A DNA stretch of 64,000 bases, from positions 186,001 through 250,000 of the forward strand of contig NZ_LQAQ01000098.1 in assembly GCF_001583495.1 (NCBI RefSeq), in the 5' to 3' direction. Positions 54,583-64,000 of the stretch are shown here, piece by piece. The DNA is from Flammeovirga sp. SJP92. Its GTDB lineage: Bacteria; Bacteroidota; Bacteroidia; Cytophagales; Flammeovirgaceae. How positions within the stretch are numbered: the stretch's first letter is position 1; the number at the start of each line of letters is the position of its first letter. Below the pieces are notes generated by a model. The model searched no databases, was not told the DNA's origin, and saw only the letters and a list, made by a program, of their open reading frames with translations. The position numbers and the translations under genes were made by a program.

Positions 54583-55029
54583 TTATTCATCTTCGAGTAT
54601 TTCATGCACCACCTTGATTGAAGTATTAAGCATAACTATTTTATCACTTTCTAAATTTCTATACATATGCTTACCAAAATCAATATCTTGAATTCTGATA
54701 CCTTGACTAGCAATGATATCATATAAGTTGCCTCCTTCATTTTGATCTGTAATATCAATTCTACGTCCGTCTTTCATGTAGACATTGATAAACAGGTTTT
54801 TTCCAAACTCAAATAGTTTTAGGTCTTCTAGTTTGTCTGCGTTCTCTGTATTATAAACCGTAACAAATTGCTTCGTTACATTTAGACCTTCAGTTGTGAT
54901 ATTATAATAGAACTCAACATTGCCCTCTGTTGGATAAATCGGTTCTACCTCATCATTTGATTTAGTACATGATGAGAAAATACTTAGGATTGAAAAAAGG
55001 AATAAAATAGTAGCTGATTTAGTTCTCAT
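54583..55029 (-). CDS. Small lipoprotein, unknown function
   Basis: 148 residues from ATG 55029, with lipobox LSIFSSC near residue 20. The mature part is acidic and beta-rich (VEFYYNITTEGLNVTKQFVTVYN). No family recognised. A start 13 codons upstream (55068) is possible but would give a signal peptide with a Lys-rich extension. It stands alone between terminators. Confidence 0.65.
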   Translation of the reverse strand: MRTKSATILFLFSILSIFSSCTKSNDEVEPIYPTEGNVEFYYNITTEGLNVTKQFVTVYNTENADKLEDLKLFEFGKNLFINVYMKDGRRIDITDQNEGGNLYDIIASQGIRIQDIDFGKHMYRNLESDKIVMLNTSIKVVHEILEDE

Positions 55030-55188
55030 TTTGCTGTATATTAAAGTTTTAGATTTTGTTTTCAACATGATTATTCTAACGCTATCAGCTGGGTAAGTTT
55101 TACCGAAAAAAGATCAATTAATTCCTAAAAAGGATATTGTGACTGCCCACTCCTGCCACTCAAAATGATATTATCAATTTTTAGGCAT

Positions 55189-55221
55189 AAAAAAATCCCA
55201 CCTTCGAGAAGAAGGCAGGAT
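55189..55221 (-). terminator. Terminator of the leuCDB operon
   Basis: On the minus strand: CCTTC (201-205 of 55-kb block) with GAAGG around GAGAA, closed by ATCC/GGAT, followed by seven Ts. It lies just beyond the leuB stop. Confidence 0.85.
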
Positions 55222-55244
55222 CCTTAGTATTTAACAATAGGTAG

Positions 55245-56333
55245 TTACACTGTCACAGAAGCTAATAACTCTGCCAATTTCTTACCTGTTTGTTCAGTAT
55301 TCATACGCTTATCTTCAGGAGTTTCCTCCGTAGCGATATCTAACGTTCTGTATCCATCTTTCAAGAATTGATCAACAGCACTGATGATCGCATCGCTCTC
55401 GTCTTTTAATCCGAAAGAGATATCTAACAATAATGCACCTGAAAGTACAGAAGCGATTGGGTTAGCGATACCTTTGCCTGCAATATCAGGAGCAGAACCG
55501 TGAATTGGCTCGTACAATCCGATTTCTGAACCAACAGAAGCAGAAGGCAACATACCCATAGAACCTGCAATTTGAGAAGCCTCATCAGTAAGGATATCAC
55601 CAAACATGTTTCCTGTTACAATTACGTCGAATTGCTTAGGGTCACGGATCAATTGCATTGCTGCATTGTCAATGAACATGTGAGTAACTTCTACTTCAGG
55701 GTATTCAGCAGAAAGTGCTTGTACTGTTTCTCTCCATAAACGAGAAGATTCCAATACGTTGGCTTTATCTACAGAACATAATTTCTTACGACGTGTCATT
55801 GCTGATTCAAAAGCTTGACGAGCGATACGTTCCACCTCCATTTTAGAGTAACGTAACGTGTCAATTGCTTCAGTACCGTCTTCGTTACGCTCACGAGGAG
55901 TACCAAAGTAGATACCACCCGTCAACTCACGGAAGAAAATGATGTCAGAACCTTGAAGAATTTCAGGTTTGATTGATGAAGTATATAATAACTCATCAAA
56001 TAATTTGATAGGACGAATGTTTGAGAATAATCCTAATTCCTTACGGATTTTAAGTAAACCTTGCTCAGGACGTACTTTTAAGTTAGGATTGTTGTCATAC
56101 ATTGGCATACCTACAGCACCTAATAGTACTGCATCAGAAGCTTTACAAGCATCAATTGTTGCTTGTGGACAAGGCTCGCCTGTTGCTTCGATTGCTGAGT
56201 GACCAATTAATGCTGGAGAGAACTCAAATGAGTGACCAAAACGCTCACCGATGATCTCTAATATATTTTGAGTAATGCCTGTAACTTCTAATCCGATACC
56301 GTCACCTGCAAGTACTGTGATTTTCTTGTTCAT
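55245..56333 (-). CDS. leuB: 3-isopropylmalate dehydrogenase
   Basis: LeuB oxidises 3-isopropylmalate to ketoisocaproate with NAD in leucine synthesis. 362 residues: N-terminal [13 protein letters not shown], substrate region [11 protein letters not shown] and RPEQGLL, catalytic [10 protein letters not shown], and [22 protein letters not shown] with [18 protein letters not shown] near the end. It is the last gene of leuCDB, 26 bases behind leuD, then the terminator. Confidence 0.97.
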   Translation of the reverse strand: MNKKITVLAGDGIGLEVTGITQNILEIIGERFGHSFEFSPALIGHSAIEATGEPCPQATIDACKASDAVLLGAVGMPMYDNNPNLKVRPEQGLLKIRKELGLFSNIRPIKLFDELLYTSSIKPEILQGSDIIFFRELTGGIYFGTPRERNEDGTEAIDTLRYSKMEVERIARQAFESAMTRRKKLCSVDKANVLESSRLWRETVQALSAEYPEVEVTHMFIDNAAMQLIRDPKQFDVIVTGNMFGDILTDEASQIAGSMGMLPSASVGSEIGLYEPIHGSAPDIAGKGIANPIASVLSGALLLDISFGLKDESDAIISAVDQFLKDGYRTLDIATEETPEDKRMNTEQTGKKLAELLASVTV

Positions 56334-56359
56334 GTTTTTGTTTGTTGTTTGAGTTTGAA

Positions 56360-56956
56360 TTAGACATTGAATGCATAAACACGATCTTGCTCGTATTTCG
56401 CAATGTTTTCTTTTAAGCTCAATAGATAGTCAATATCGTCATATCCATTGATCAAACACATTTTCTTATAGTCATCAATCTCGAAAGATTGTTTGTTCTC
56501 TTCTTTACCAGTGATCCAAGCTGTTTGAGATTCTAAGTCCACTTCTAAAGTAGTAGAAGGATCTGCCTCAATATCAGCGAAAAGCTCTGCTAAGAATTCT
56601 TCAGAAACTACTAAAGGAAGTAATCCGTTGTTCAAAGCGTTTCCTTTGAAGATGTCTGCGAAGAAGCTTGATACTACGATTTTAAACCCGTAGTCATCAA
56701 TAGACCAAGCAGCGTGTTCACGTGATGAACCACAACCAAAGTTCTTTCCAGCGACTAAGATTTCACCTTTGTAAGTATCTTGGTTCAATACGAAATCAGC
56801 AATTGGCTGATCTTGTTTGTCGTATCTCCAGTCTCTGAAAAGGTTGTCACCAAAGCCTTCTTTAGTTGTCGCTTTCAAAAAACGAGCAGGGATAATCTGA
56901 TCTGTATCTACGTTCTCAATATTTAAAGGAACGCAAGTCGATTTTGTATATTTCAT
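56360..56956 (-). CDS. leuD: 3-isopropylmalate dehydratase small subunit
   Basis: LeuD pairs with LeuC to isomerise 2- to 3-isopropylmalate. 198 residues beginning [21 protein letters not shown], with [16 protein letters not shown] (a substrate loop) in the middle and a NGLLP motif. Normal length. Middle gene of leuCDB; 26 bases separate it from both neighbours. Confidence 0.97.
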   Translation of the reverse strand: MKYTKSTCVPLNIENVDTDQIIPARFLKATTKEGFGDNLFRDWRYDKQDQPIADFVLNQDTYKGEILVAGKNFGCGSSREHAAWSIDDYGFKIVVSSFFADIFKGNALNNGLLPLVVSEEFLAELFADIEADPSTTLEVDLESQTAWITGKEENKQSFEIDDYKKMCLINGYDDIDYLLSLKENIAKYEQDRVYAFNV

Positions 56957-56982
56957 GTTGATATTCTCTTTAAATATTAAAA

Positions 56983-58383
56983 TTATGCAGTAGTTAACTC
57001 TTCTCTTACATCTACGATGTGACCTTTTACAGCAGCAGCAGCAGCAGTAAGTGGTGAAGCTAGTAACGTTCTAGCACCAGGACCTTGACGTCCTTCAAAG
57101 TTTCTGTTTGAAGTAGAAATACAGTACATTCCTTCAGGAACTTTATCTTCATTCATACCTAAACAAGCTGAACAACCTGGCTCTCTTAATTCAAAACCAG
57201 CTTCAGCATATACTTGATCTAAACCTTCAGCGATTGCTTGTTTTTCAACTTGCTTTGAACCAGGAACGATCCAAACATTTACGCCGTCAGCCTTCTTTTT
57301 ACCTTTTACAAAATCAGCTACCGCTCTTAAATCCTCAATACGAGCATTTGTACAGCTACCGATAAATACATAGTCGATTGGCTTACCGATTAACGCCTCA
57401 CCTTCTTTCAAGCCCATGTATTCTAAAGCTTTCTTGTCTGATTCGCTTTCAGGAGTTGGAACTGATTTGTCCACACCAACACCCATACCAGGGTTTGTAC
57501 CATAAGTAACCATTGGTGCAATATCAGCAGCGTCATAGACGAATTCAGCATCAAATGTTGCACCCTCATCTGTAGGAAGTGATTTCCAATACGCCAATGA
57601 TTCTTCCCATTTCTCACCCTTTGGAGCGAATTCTCTTCCTTCTAAATAATCGAAAGTAGTTTGGTCAGGAGCAATGATACCACCACGGGCACCCATTTCA
57701 ATACTCATGTTACAAACTGTCATTCTACCTTCCATTGATAAGTTTTGGATAGCAGAACCAGCAAACTCTACGAAGTAACCTGTACCTCCTGAAGCTGATA
57801 ATTTAGAAATGACATAAAGTACAATATCTTTCGCACCTACACCTTCTTGTAACTCACCATCCACAACGATTCTCATTGCCTTAGGCTTGTTTTGAAGAGT
57901 ACATTGAGATGACATTACTTGCTCCACTTGTGACGTACCGATACCAAATGCAATGGAACCGAACGCACCGTGAGTAGAAGTATGGCTATCACCACAAACA
58001 ATTGTTTTTCCTGGCTGAGTAACCCCTAACTCAGGTCCGATCACGTGAACGATACCTTGGAACGGGTGCCCCAATCCATATAATTTCACACCAAACTCAT
58101 CACAGTTTTTAGTCAGTGTTTCCACTTGGTGTCTTGATAAAGCCTCTTTGATTGGAAGGTGCTGATCTTTAGTAGGAACGTTGTGATCCGCTGTTCCCCA
58201 AGTTTGATCTACACGAGCGAGTTGGATTCCTCTGTTACGAAGTCCATTGAATGCTTGAGGGCTAGTTACCTCATGAATAAAATGTGTATCGATGTATAAC
58301 ACATCAGGAAATCCTTCTTTGCGTTGTACGACATGGTTATCCCATACTTTGTCGAACAATGTTCTCGGTTTGTTGTTGCTCAT
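56983..58383 (-). CDS. leuC: 3-isopropylmalate dehydratase large subunit
   Basis: The catalytic aconitase-like subunit, 466 residues. The [4Fe-4S] Cys are in VFIGSCTN and GCSACLGMN, with [12 protein letters not shown] as the substrate-binding motif. The start [17 protein letters not shown] is typical. First gene of leuCDB; no leuA is in the window. The operon promoter must lie in 58384-58748, but I could not fix it. Confidence 0.97.
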   Translation of the reverse strand: MSNNKPRTLFDKVWDNHVVQRKEGFPDVLYIDTHFIHEVTSPQAFNGLRNRGIQLARVDQTWGTADHNVPTKDQHLPIKEALSRHQVETLTKNCDEFGVKLYGLGHPFQGIVHVIGPELGVTQPGKTIVCGDSHTSTHGAFGSIAFGIGTSQVEQVMSSQCTLQNKPKAMRIVVDGELQEGVGAKDIVLYVISKLSASGGTGYFVEFAGSAIQNLSMEGRMTVCNMSIEMGARGGIIAPDQTTFDYLEGREFAPKGEKWEESLAYWKSLPTDEGATFDAEFVYDAADIAPMVTYGTNPGMGVGVDKSVPTPESESDKKALEYMGLKEGEALIGKPIDYVFIGSCTNARIEDLRAVADFVKGKKKADGVNVWIVPGSKQVEKQAIAEGLDQVYAEAGFELREPGCSACLGMNEDKVPEGMYCISTSNRNFEGRQGPGARTLLASPLTAAAAAVKGHIVDVREELTTA

Positions 58384-58748
58384 GTATTTGTTGTTTTATA
58401 TCTTTTCCTATTCGGTATTACTCCATTCTGTGACAACGAATTAGGTTTAAACCTTACATATCACAAGAATATGAGAGAAATCTACTAAAATTTAGAACTA
58501 TTTTATTCCCTTTTTGTTAGAGCGGGAATCTTTGTTGTATTTTTGCCTAAATTCGTTTAATCTTATGCTTTATTAAAACAATTCTTAACAAGAATCAGTT
58601 TTGATAAAACAAATTGTTGATTAATAGTACAAACTATAAAAGTCTATAGCGACAAATTTAATTACCTATAGATCTATTTAAAATTCGTTCTGAATTATAA
58701 TTACGATTTCAGAACTCGATTTTAAGGTTAAATAAAGACACTCTAGTT
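58384..58748. other. Divergent control region leuC/dxs
   Basis: 365 bases, no ORF. Contains the dxs promoter candidate at 58514-58545 and CAAATTTA (58653-58660), a minus-strand -7 candidate for leuC with no clear -33 partner. No leucine leader peptide or T-box was recognised. Confidence 0.5.
58514..58545 (+). promoter_or_regulatory. Promoter candidate for dxs
   Basis: TTG at 58514-58516 and TATTTTTG at 58538-58545 match the Bacteroidota -33/-7 elements, though the 21-base spacer is 2 longer than ideal. It would give a leader of about 195 bases before the dxs ATG. Confidence 0.55.
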
Positions 58749-60692
58749 ATGCTAATTGAACCGGGTAAACTTCTTGCAAAAATAGATTCGCCAAGTGACT
58801 TGCGTAAGCTTCCTTTTGATAAACTTTATCAAGTAAATGAAGAACTGCGACAATTCATCATTGACAATGTTTCAATTTATGGTGGACATTTTGGGGCAAG
58901 CTTAGGAGTAACAGAATTAACTACTGCACTCCATTACGTTTACAATACTCCTTATGACCGCATCGTTTGGGATGTTGGCCATCAAGCATATAATCATAAA
59001 ATTCTTACAGGTAGAAGAGATTCGTTTCACACAAACCGTCAGTATGGTGGGTTATCCGGTTTCCCCAAACGTGACGAAAGTGAGTACGATACTTTTGGTG
59101 TAGGACACTCTTCTACTTCTATCAGTGCAGCTTTAGGTATGGCAATCGCCTCTAAAGAAAAAGGTGAGCATGATAGACAGCACATCGCTGTAATTGGTGA
59201 TGGTTCTATGACTGCAGGTATGGCATTCGAAGCCATGAACCACGCAGGTGCATCAGATGCTAACATTCTAATTGTTTTAAATGACAATAGAATGGCCATC
59301 GACCCTAACCAAGGTGCCTTAAAAGATTATTTGACAGACATTACTACTTCTCCTTTTTATAATAAAATCAAGGATGAAGTTTGGAATATGCTAGGAAAGG
59401 TCAAAAAGATCGGTCCTCACGCTCAACAGGCAGTTTCAGCAGCAGAAAATGCTCTGAAGTCAGCTTTATTAGAGCAAAGCAATTTATTCGAAGCATTAGG
59501 TCTTCGTTATTTTGGTCCTGTAGACGGTCATGATATCAATCACTTGGTACATGTATTCGAAGATTTGAAAAAAATCCCCGGTCCAAAAATTATTCACGCT
59601 GTTACAGTTAAGGGTAAAGGCTATGCTTTAGCGGAGAAAGATCAAACTTTATGGCACGCTCCAGGTAAGTTTGATAAGTTGACAGGTGAAATCAAAAAGA
59701 AAGTACACAAAACTCCTCAGCCACCTAAATACCAAACTGTATTTGGTGAGACCATTTTAGAAATGGCCAAGGAGAATGATAAAATCATGGGTATCACGCC
59801 AGCAATGCCTTCAGGATGTTCATTGAATATCATGATGAAGGAAATGCCGGACAGAGCCATTGATGTGGGTATTGCAGAGCAGCACGCCGTAACATTTGCG
59901 GCAGGTTTAGCAGCAGAAGGAATGATTCCTTTCTGTAATATCTATTCTTCTTTCATGCAAAGAGCCTATGATCAAGTGGTACATGATGCTTGTATTCAAA
60001 ACTTGCCAGTGATCTTCTGTTTAGATAGAGCAGGTTTTGCAGGCGCAGATGGTGCCACTCACCATGGTGCATACGATATACCTTTCATGCGCTGTATTCC
60101 TAATCTGGTAGTAGCGGCCCCAATGAATGAAGCTGAACTTCGTCATATGATGAAGACAGCGGTCAATCACAGAACTTCACCTTTCTCTATCCGTTACCCT
60201 CGTGGGCAGGGTGTGATGCCGGAATGGAGAGTACCTATGGAAGAAATTCAAGTAGGAAAAGGTAGAGTGATTCAAGAGGGAGAAGAGATAGCAATCCTTA
60301 CTTTCGGTCATATCGGAAATTATGTGGTACAATTAAGAGATCGTTTCCAAGTGGCAGGAGTAAATCCAGGACATTATGATATGCGTTTTGTAAAACCTTT
60401 GGACGCTGAACTTTTAGAAGAAATCTTTGCGAAGTATGACAAGGTAATCACAATCGAAGACGGTGCCTTGATGGGTGGATTCGGTAGTGCAGTTTTAGAA
60501 TGGATGATGGATAATCAGTATACAAATAAAACAGTAGTTCGTTTAGGTATTCCTGATGCCATCATTGAGCATGGAGAGCAGATTGAGTTACAACGTGAGG
60601 CAGGCTTTGATCATGATGGTATTTTTGATGCAGTTATGAAATTATCCTCAGTTGTAGCAGAAGAAGTAAAAGTTTTCGCGAAAACGAAGTAA
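58749..60692 (+). CDS. dxs: 1-deoxy-D-xylulose-5-phosphate synthase
   Basis: DXS joins pyruvate and glyceraldehyde-3-phosphate with TPP to start isoprenoid (MEP) synthesis. 647 residues. The TPP-binding motif is GDGSMTAGMAFEAMNHAG, with GGHFGASLGV near the start, the substrate-binding DRAGFAGADGATHHGAYD, and a transketolase C-terminal domain (TIEDGALMGGFGSAV). Normal length. Divergent from leuC and followed by a terminator, so a single-gene unit. Confidence 0.97.
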   Translation: MLIEPGKLLAKIDSPSDLRKLPFDKLYQVNEELRQFIIDNVSIYGGHFGASLGVTELTTALHYVYNTPYDRIVWDVGHQAYNHKILTGRRDSFHTNRQYGGLSGFPKRDESEYDTFGVGHSSTSISAALGMAIASKEKGEHDRQHIAVIGDGSMTAGMAFEAMNHAGASDANILIVLNDNRMAIDPNQGALKDYLTDITTSPFYNKIKDEVWNMLGKVKKIGPHAQQAVSAAENALKSALLEQSNLFEALGLRYFGPVDGHDINHLVHVFEDLKKIPGPKIIHAVTVKGKGYALAEKDQTLWHAPGKFDKLTGEIKKKVHKTPQPPKYQTVFGETILEMAKENDKIMGITPAMPSGCSLNIMMKEMPDRAIDVGIAEQHAVTFAAGLAAEGMIPFCNIYSSFMQRAYDQVVHDACIQNLPVIFCLDRAGFAGADGATHHGAYDIPFMRCIPNLVVAAPMNEAELRHMMKTAVNHRTSPFSIRYPRGQGVMPEWRVPMEEIQVGKGRVIQEGEEIAILTFGHIGNYVVQLRDRFQVAGVNPGHYDMRFVKPLDAELLEEIFAKYDKVITIEDGALMGGFGSAVLEWMMDNQYTNKTVVRLGIPDAIIEHGEQIELQREAGFDHDGIFDAVMKLSSVVAEEVKVFAKTK

Positions 60693-60742
60693 TTGATCTT
60701 TCATTTTTATAAAAAGAAGGATTGAGGCAATATTTTTGAAGT

Positions 60743-60788
60743 AAGGAATGTTTTAAAAGCAAAGCTTTTAGGCATTCCTTATTTTTTT
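60743..60788 (+). terminator. Terminator after dxs
   Basis: AAGGAATG (60743-60750) with CATTCCTT (60773-60780), and inner TAAAAGC with GCTTTTA, followed by a T-run. It covers the alternative TTG start of the next ORF at 60787, so I use ATG 60811 there. Confidence 0.88.
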
Positions 60789-60810
60789 GGTTACTTATCA
60801 AGCAAAGCAT

Positions 60811-62610
60811 ATGATTATTCGTAAAACTATTCGTTTTCGCTTAGGTGTTCTCTTTATAGTTAATACTATTTTACTATTGTCAACTTTGGCATTGGTATTT
60901 TTAGGTACACGTTCTTTAGTTGAAACGAACGAGTTAACTGAACAATTCAAAAAATGCAATTCTTTGTACACAGAGTCTGAGATCTACTACAAGAATTTCT
61001 TGTTGGAGGATTTGATCACGGCTGATTTTTATAAGAAAAGAAAAAGTACCAATACCATTAGATCTATCAATTTATTGGATTCGGCTTTGTTTACCGTTGA
61101 AGAAGTGAGGAAGCACATGGACCGATTGAATGATTCTAGAGCAAAAGAAATGGAATTTTTGCGCTCAGACATGGAAGAGTTGAAAGCACAACAAGATTTC
61201 CTAATGAGAAAATATCTTGACCTTGGATTTAAGGACTGGGGAATGATTGGTAATATGCGTTCAAAAATCCATAAAATTGAGAAGACAGATATCACAGTGG
61301 ATATGGGAATGTTGCTTACCATGAGAAGGAACGAGAAAGATTACTTATTGAGAGGGGAATCGAAGTATTTGAAACTTTTTGATGAAAGTGTTGAGGAGTT
61401 TGAAATGGAAATTGTGAGGATGTATCAGAATCGTTCTGTAAATGATCTAACTGAACAGGAGGTCAGAGCACTAAGAGCCAATCTGGCTGCATATCAATTT
61501 GGAATGCATAAAGTTGTCGATTTGATGAAAGTAATTGGCCGAGGTCAAAATTCTGGTTTAATGAAAGACGTCTCTGATCTGCAAGAAAAAATCAACACTC
61601 GATTAATTAGCCTATCCGAAAAAGTACTATCTAATAGTGAGAATTATGTCAAATGGATGATGATTACATTCCTTATTGTATTCATCTTGCAAGCACTAAT
61701 TTTATGCTGGTTTGTATTCATGTTTTCAAGAGCGGTTGGAAAGCGTTTCGAGTTTCTTCAAAGTGTTACAAAAAGAATTAACGACGGAAAATCACTTCTT
61801 GAGTTTAAGAAAAATCAGAAATATAAGTTTGATGAGGTAGCTGAAATTACAGATAATCTTTATTCATTAGATAATCAGTTACAGGCGGCCAATATGTTCT
61901 CTAGAAAAGTAACATCTGGAGAAGTTGATGTAACTTATGATAATAAATACAGAGATACACCTCTTGCCAATGATTTGATACAAATGAGGGATAAGTTCCG
62001 TGACGTACAGGAAGAGGAACAGAAAAGAAATTGGGTGATTAATGGTATGGCTCAGTTTAACCAGCTTCTTAGGCAAAAAAACACAAGTCAAGAAGAGTGG
62101 TATGACAATCTGCTTCGAAGTATTATCAATTATATAGAAGCTAGCCAAGGTACTTTTATCCTTTTGAATGAAGATCAAGAAGGAAAACAGCATTTGAAAT
62201 TGATGGCACTTTTTGCCTATGATAAGAAAAGGTACGATGAGCGACAATATGATCTTGAAAATGGCCTTTTAGGGCAAGTGTACAAAGAGCAGAAGATGGT
62301 TTATATAGAAGATGTACCTGATAATTATATCAATATATCTTCAGGTATGGGAGGTGCTAAACCAAAGTGCCTGATTATACTGCCTTTGATTTATGGAGAT
62401 GTAATGTATGGTATATTAGAGATTTCATCTTTCACTGTACTTGATACTTATCATATCGATTTCCTTCAGAAACTATCAGAAATAATAGCTTCTTCAATAG
62501 CGGATATGGATACTTCAAGAGTAGTAGTGAAGCTTAGAGATGAGATTGAATTACAGAAAGAAAGGATAAAAGAATTAGAGGCTCTAGTTATCGAAAAGGC
62601 TGAGAATTAA
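60811..62610 (+). CDS. GAF-domain membrane sensor without output domain
   Basis: 599 residues from ATG 60811. Two membrane helices (about residues 11-30 and 287-308) flank a four-helix-bundle periplasmic domain with MRRNEKDYLLRGESKYL, the phrase typical of 4HB/HBM sensors. A HAMP-like stretch follows, then a GAF domain at about 425-575 (QGTFILLNEDQEGKQHLKLMALFAY, VYIEDVPDNYI, ILPLIYGDVMYGILEISSF) and a C-terminal coiled coil. No kinase, cyclase or phosphatase domain is seen. It may signal through a partner. Confidence 0.8.
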   Translation: MIIRKTIRFRLGVLFIVNTILLLSTLALVFLGTRSLVETNELTEQFKKCNSLYTESEIYYKNFLLEDLITADFYKKRKSTNTIRSINLLDSALFTVEEVRKHMDRLNDSRAKEMEFLRSDMEELKAQQDFLMRKYLDLGFKDWGMIGNMRSKIHKIEKTDITVDMGMLLTMRRNEKDYLLRGESKYLKLFDESVEEFEMEIVRMYQNRSVNDLTEQEVRALRANLAAYQFGMHKVVDLMKVIGRGQNSGLMKDVSDLQEKINTRLISLSEKVLSNSENYVKWMMITFLIVFILQALILCWFVFMFSRAVGKRFEFLQSVTKRINDGKSLLEFKKNQKYKFDEVAEITDNLYSLDNQLQAANMFSRKVTSGEVDVTYDNKYRDTPLANDLIQMRDKFRDVQEEEQKRNWVINGMAQFNQLLRQKNTSQEEWYDNLLRSIINYIEASQGTFILLNEDQEGKQHLKLMALFAYDKKRYDERQYDLENGLLGQVYKEQKMVYIEDVPDNYINISSGMGGAKPKCLIILPLIYGDVMYGILEISSFTVLDTYHIDFLQKLSEIIASSIADMDTSRVVVKLRDEIELQKERIKELEALVIEKAEN

Positions 62611-62654
62611 GCTTTTTTAGTCGGAAAATAACATAAGTTATACAATTAATACTT

Positions 62655-62705
62655 AAGGGATGCAAATACTACTGTTCTAAACTGTTGTATTTGCATCCCT
62701 TTTTA
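62655..62705 (+). terminator. Terminator after the GAF sensor gene
   Basis: AAGGGATGCAAATAC (62655-62669) pairs with GTATTTGCATCCCTT (62687-62701), a 15-bp perfect stem, then Ts. Strong. Confidence 0.93.
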
Positions 62706-62763
62706 GTAGCTTTACCATACATATAAACGAGGACTAAAGGCAATACGTGCCTATTTTGAAACT

Positions 62764-64000
62764 ATGAATACTATGAATGGACAGAGAAAACCATCATTTT
62801 TAGAATCTATTATACCAATTCTTTTTTTAATTATTATGCTATCCATCAATGTCTTAATTTTCAAAGACGATGGATTATCAGGCTCTAATCAAGTTGTATT
62901 AATGCTCGCTACGGCTGTAGTAGCGATTGTAGCTATATTTAGATTAAAAGTAACTTGGGATGTACTAATGGATGGAATTGTGGATAGTATTGGCTCAGCC
63001 ATGCCATCTATTTTGATCTTATTAATGATTGGTGCACTTGCAGGTACTTGGCTGTTGGGAGGTATCGTTCCTGCAATGGTTTATTACGGATTAAAAATCT
63101 TAAACCCTTCTATTTTCTTATTTGCTACCATTATTATTTGTGCTATCGTTTCGGTTGCAACAGGTAGTTCATGGTCAACCATCGCCACAGTAGGTTTAGC
63201 ACTATTGGGAATAGGTAAAACACTAGGAATGTCTGAAGGTCTAGTAGCAGGTGCTATTATCAGTGGAGCTTATTTTGGAGATAAAATGTCTCCGTTATCA
63301 GATACGACAAACCTTGCTCCAGCAGTGGCAGGCACTGACTTATTCACGCATATCAAATACATGACGCTTACAACAGTACCGTCATTTACGATTGCTTCGA
63401 TTTTATTTTTAATCATTGGTTTTGGTTACGAATCAACAGTTTCACAAGCTGACGTTCATGAAGTATTGACAGCTTTGGAAGCATCATTCAATATCTCTCC
63501 TTTCTTATTTATTGTTCCAGCATTGGTTGTTTTCTTGATTGTAAAGAAAGTACCAGCTTTGCCAGCCTTATTAATTGGTTCATTGGCAGGAGCAGTTGTA
63601 GGGTTAATAGCACAGCCACAAATTGTTGATCTTTTAGCAGGAGATTTAGCAGGAGATTGGAAAGGGTCTTACTTAGTCTTAATGAAGTCAATGTACGAAG
63701 GTGTATCCATCTCATCAGATAACACTATCGTTTCAGAATTACTTTCATCAAGTGGCATGGTAGGTATGTTGAATACGATCTGGTTGATTCTAGTAGCAAT
63801 GGCATTTGGTGGAGCAATGGAAATCAGTGGTATGCTGACAAAGATTACAGAGACTATTATTTCTAAAGTAACAAGCGAAACAGGATTATTTGCTTCAGCT
63901 GCATCCACTTGTGTATTCTTTAATATTACAGCTTCTGATCAGTACCTGTCTATTGTAGTACCAGGTAAAATGTATGCAGAAGCTTTTAAAGAAAAAGGAT
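62764..64000 (+). CDS. nhaC: NhaC family Na+/H+ antiporter (3' end missing)
   Basis: The ORF opens at ATG 62764 (MNTMNGQRKPSFLESIIP) and stays open to the right edge, about 412 residues. It has many membrane helices (LFLIIMLSINVLIF; LVLMLATAVVAIVAIF; IGALAGTWLLGGIVPAMVYYGL) and the NhaC hallmarks GTSSWSTIATVG (here ATGSSWSTIATVGLALLG) and SGAYFGDKMSPLSDTTNLAP. NhaC exchanges sodium for protons across the inner membrane, fitting a marine host. The C-terminus lies outside the window. Confidence 0.92.
   Translation, partial: MNTMNGQRKPSFLESIIPILFLIIMLSINVLIFKDDGLSGSNQVVLMLATAVVAIVAIFRLKVTWDVLMDGIVDSIGSAMPSILILLMIGALAGTWLLGGIVPAMVYYGLKILNPSIFLFATIIICAIVSVATGSSWSTIATVGLALLGIGKTLGMSEGLVAGAIISGAYFGDKMSPLSDTTNLAPAVAGTDLFTHIKYMTLTTVPSFTIASILFLIIGFGYESTVSQADVHEVLTALEASFNISPFLFIVPALVVFLIVKKVPALPALLIGSLAGAVVGLIAQPQIVDLLAGDLAGDWKGSYLVLMKSMYEGVSISSDNTIVSELLSSSGMVGMLNTIWLILVAMAFGGAMEISGMLTKITETIISKVTSETGLFASAASTCVFFNITASDQYLSIVVPGKMYAEAFKEKG

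Noticed and set aside
55069-55188. Leucine attenuator or T-box
   Set aside because: The hairpin here is a plain terminator after leuB; no Leu-codon leader ORF or T-box motif was found before leuC.
1-64000. CRISPR array or complete insertion sequence
   Set aside because: No regularly spaced repeats and no transposase gene were seen; the repeats at 19.55, 43.2/43.7 and 50.7 kb are of other kinds.

Overview
The window looks like chromosomal DNA from a Bacteroidota bacterium, most likely a marine Cytophagia member of the Flammeovirga type. The evidence is AT-rich DNA with weak Shine-Dalgarno signals, a Bacteroidota promoter (TTG-N19-TAnnTTTG) before the tRNA cluster, a giant protease with a type IX secretion (T9SS) sorting tail, a BatD protein, carboxypeptidase-regulatory-domain outer-membrane proteins, TPR/LuxR-like regulators and a leuCDB operon. 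The genus is an inference; the phylum call is firm.

Layout. 1-3.5 kb: dsbD-like (cut by the left edge), a DUF4286 gene, a stand-alone Hpt gene overlapping queG, and a small conserved-looking ORF. 3.7-9.2 kb: batD, a lipoprotein, then era and recQ on the minus strand. 9.2-12.5 kb: a long gap with a 20-bp perfect palindrome and a structured RNA candidate, then a response regulator, a TPR protein and a divergent Hpt-like protein. 13.1-13.7 kb: a Gly-Leu-Gly-Leu-Gly tRNA array with its own promoter and terminator. 13.9-18.7 kb: ppiD-like, mnmD, nadD and a secreted regulatory-domain protein. 18.8-26.9 kb: an outer-membrane protein, a four-hairpin repeat, an esterase, an AraC regulator, class I fumarase, acyl-CoA dehydrogenase behind twin palindromes, and a cyclase-family enzyme. 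27.3-36.7 kb: a 45-residue ORF, the 2503-residue subtilase, and an ECF sigma operon. 36.8-41.7 kb: a RecD-like helicase, an ABC permease, queA, and a STAS/anti-sigma-kinase pair.

42-48 kb is the most accessory-looking part. It has a dihydroorotase homologue lacking its metal ligands, whose 3' end and terminator are duplicated as a 159-bp direct repeat around a lone HigA-like antitoxin gene. Next come an HExxH protein, a small membrane protein and an orphan cytosine-5 DNA methyltransferase. 46.6-55 kb holds a TPR/LuxR-like regulator, an AraC regulator with a double SnoaL-like protein, a second inverted-repeat element, and an outer-membrane receptor/Spy-like pair with similar RGG-type tails. 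55-64 kb is core metabolism: leuCDB, dxs, a GAF sensor, and an NhaC antiporter cut by the right edge.

How they work together. queG and queA both serve queuosine synthesis, and mnmD modifies tRNA. era, recQ, nadD, leuCDB and dxs are housekeeping. Several signalling parts (Hpt, receiver, Hpt-like, STAS/HATPase, GAF) occur without a kinase or phosphatase beside them, which suggests components scattered around the genome. No rRNA, CRISPR array or complete insertion sequence was seen.
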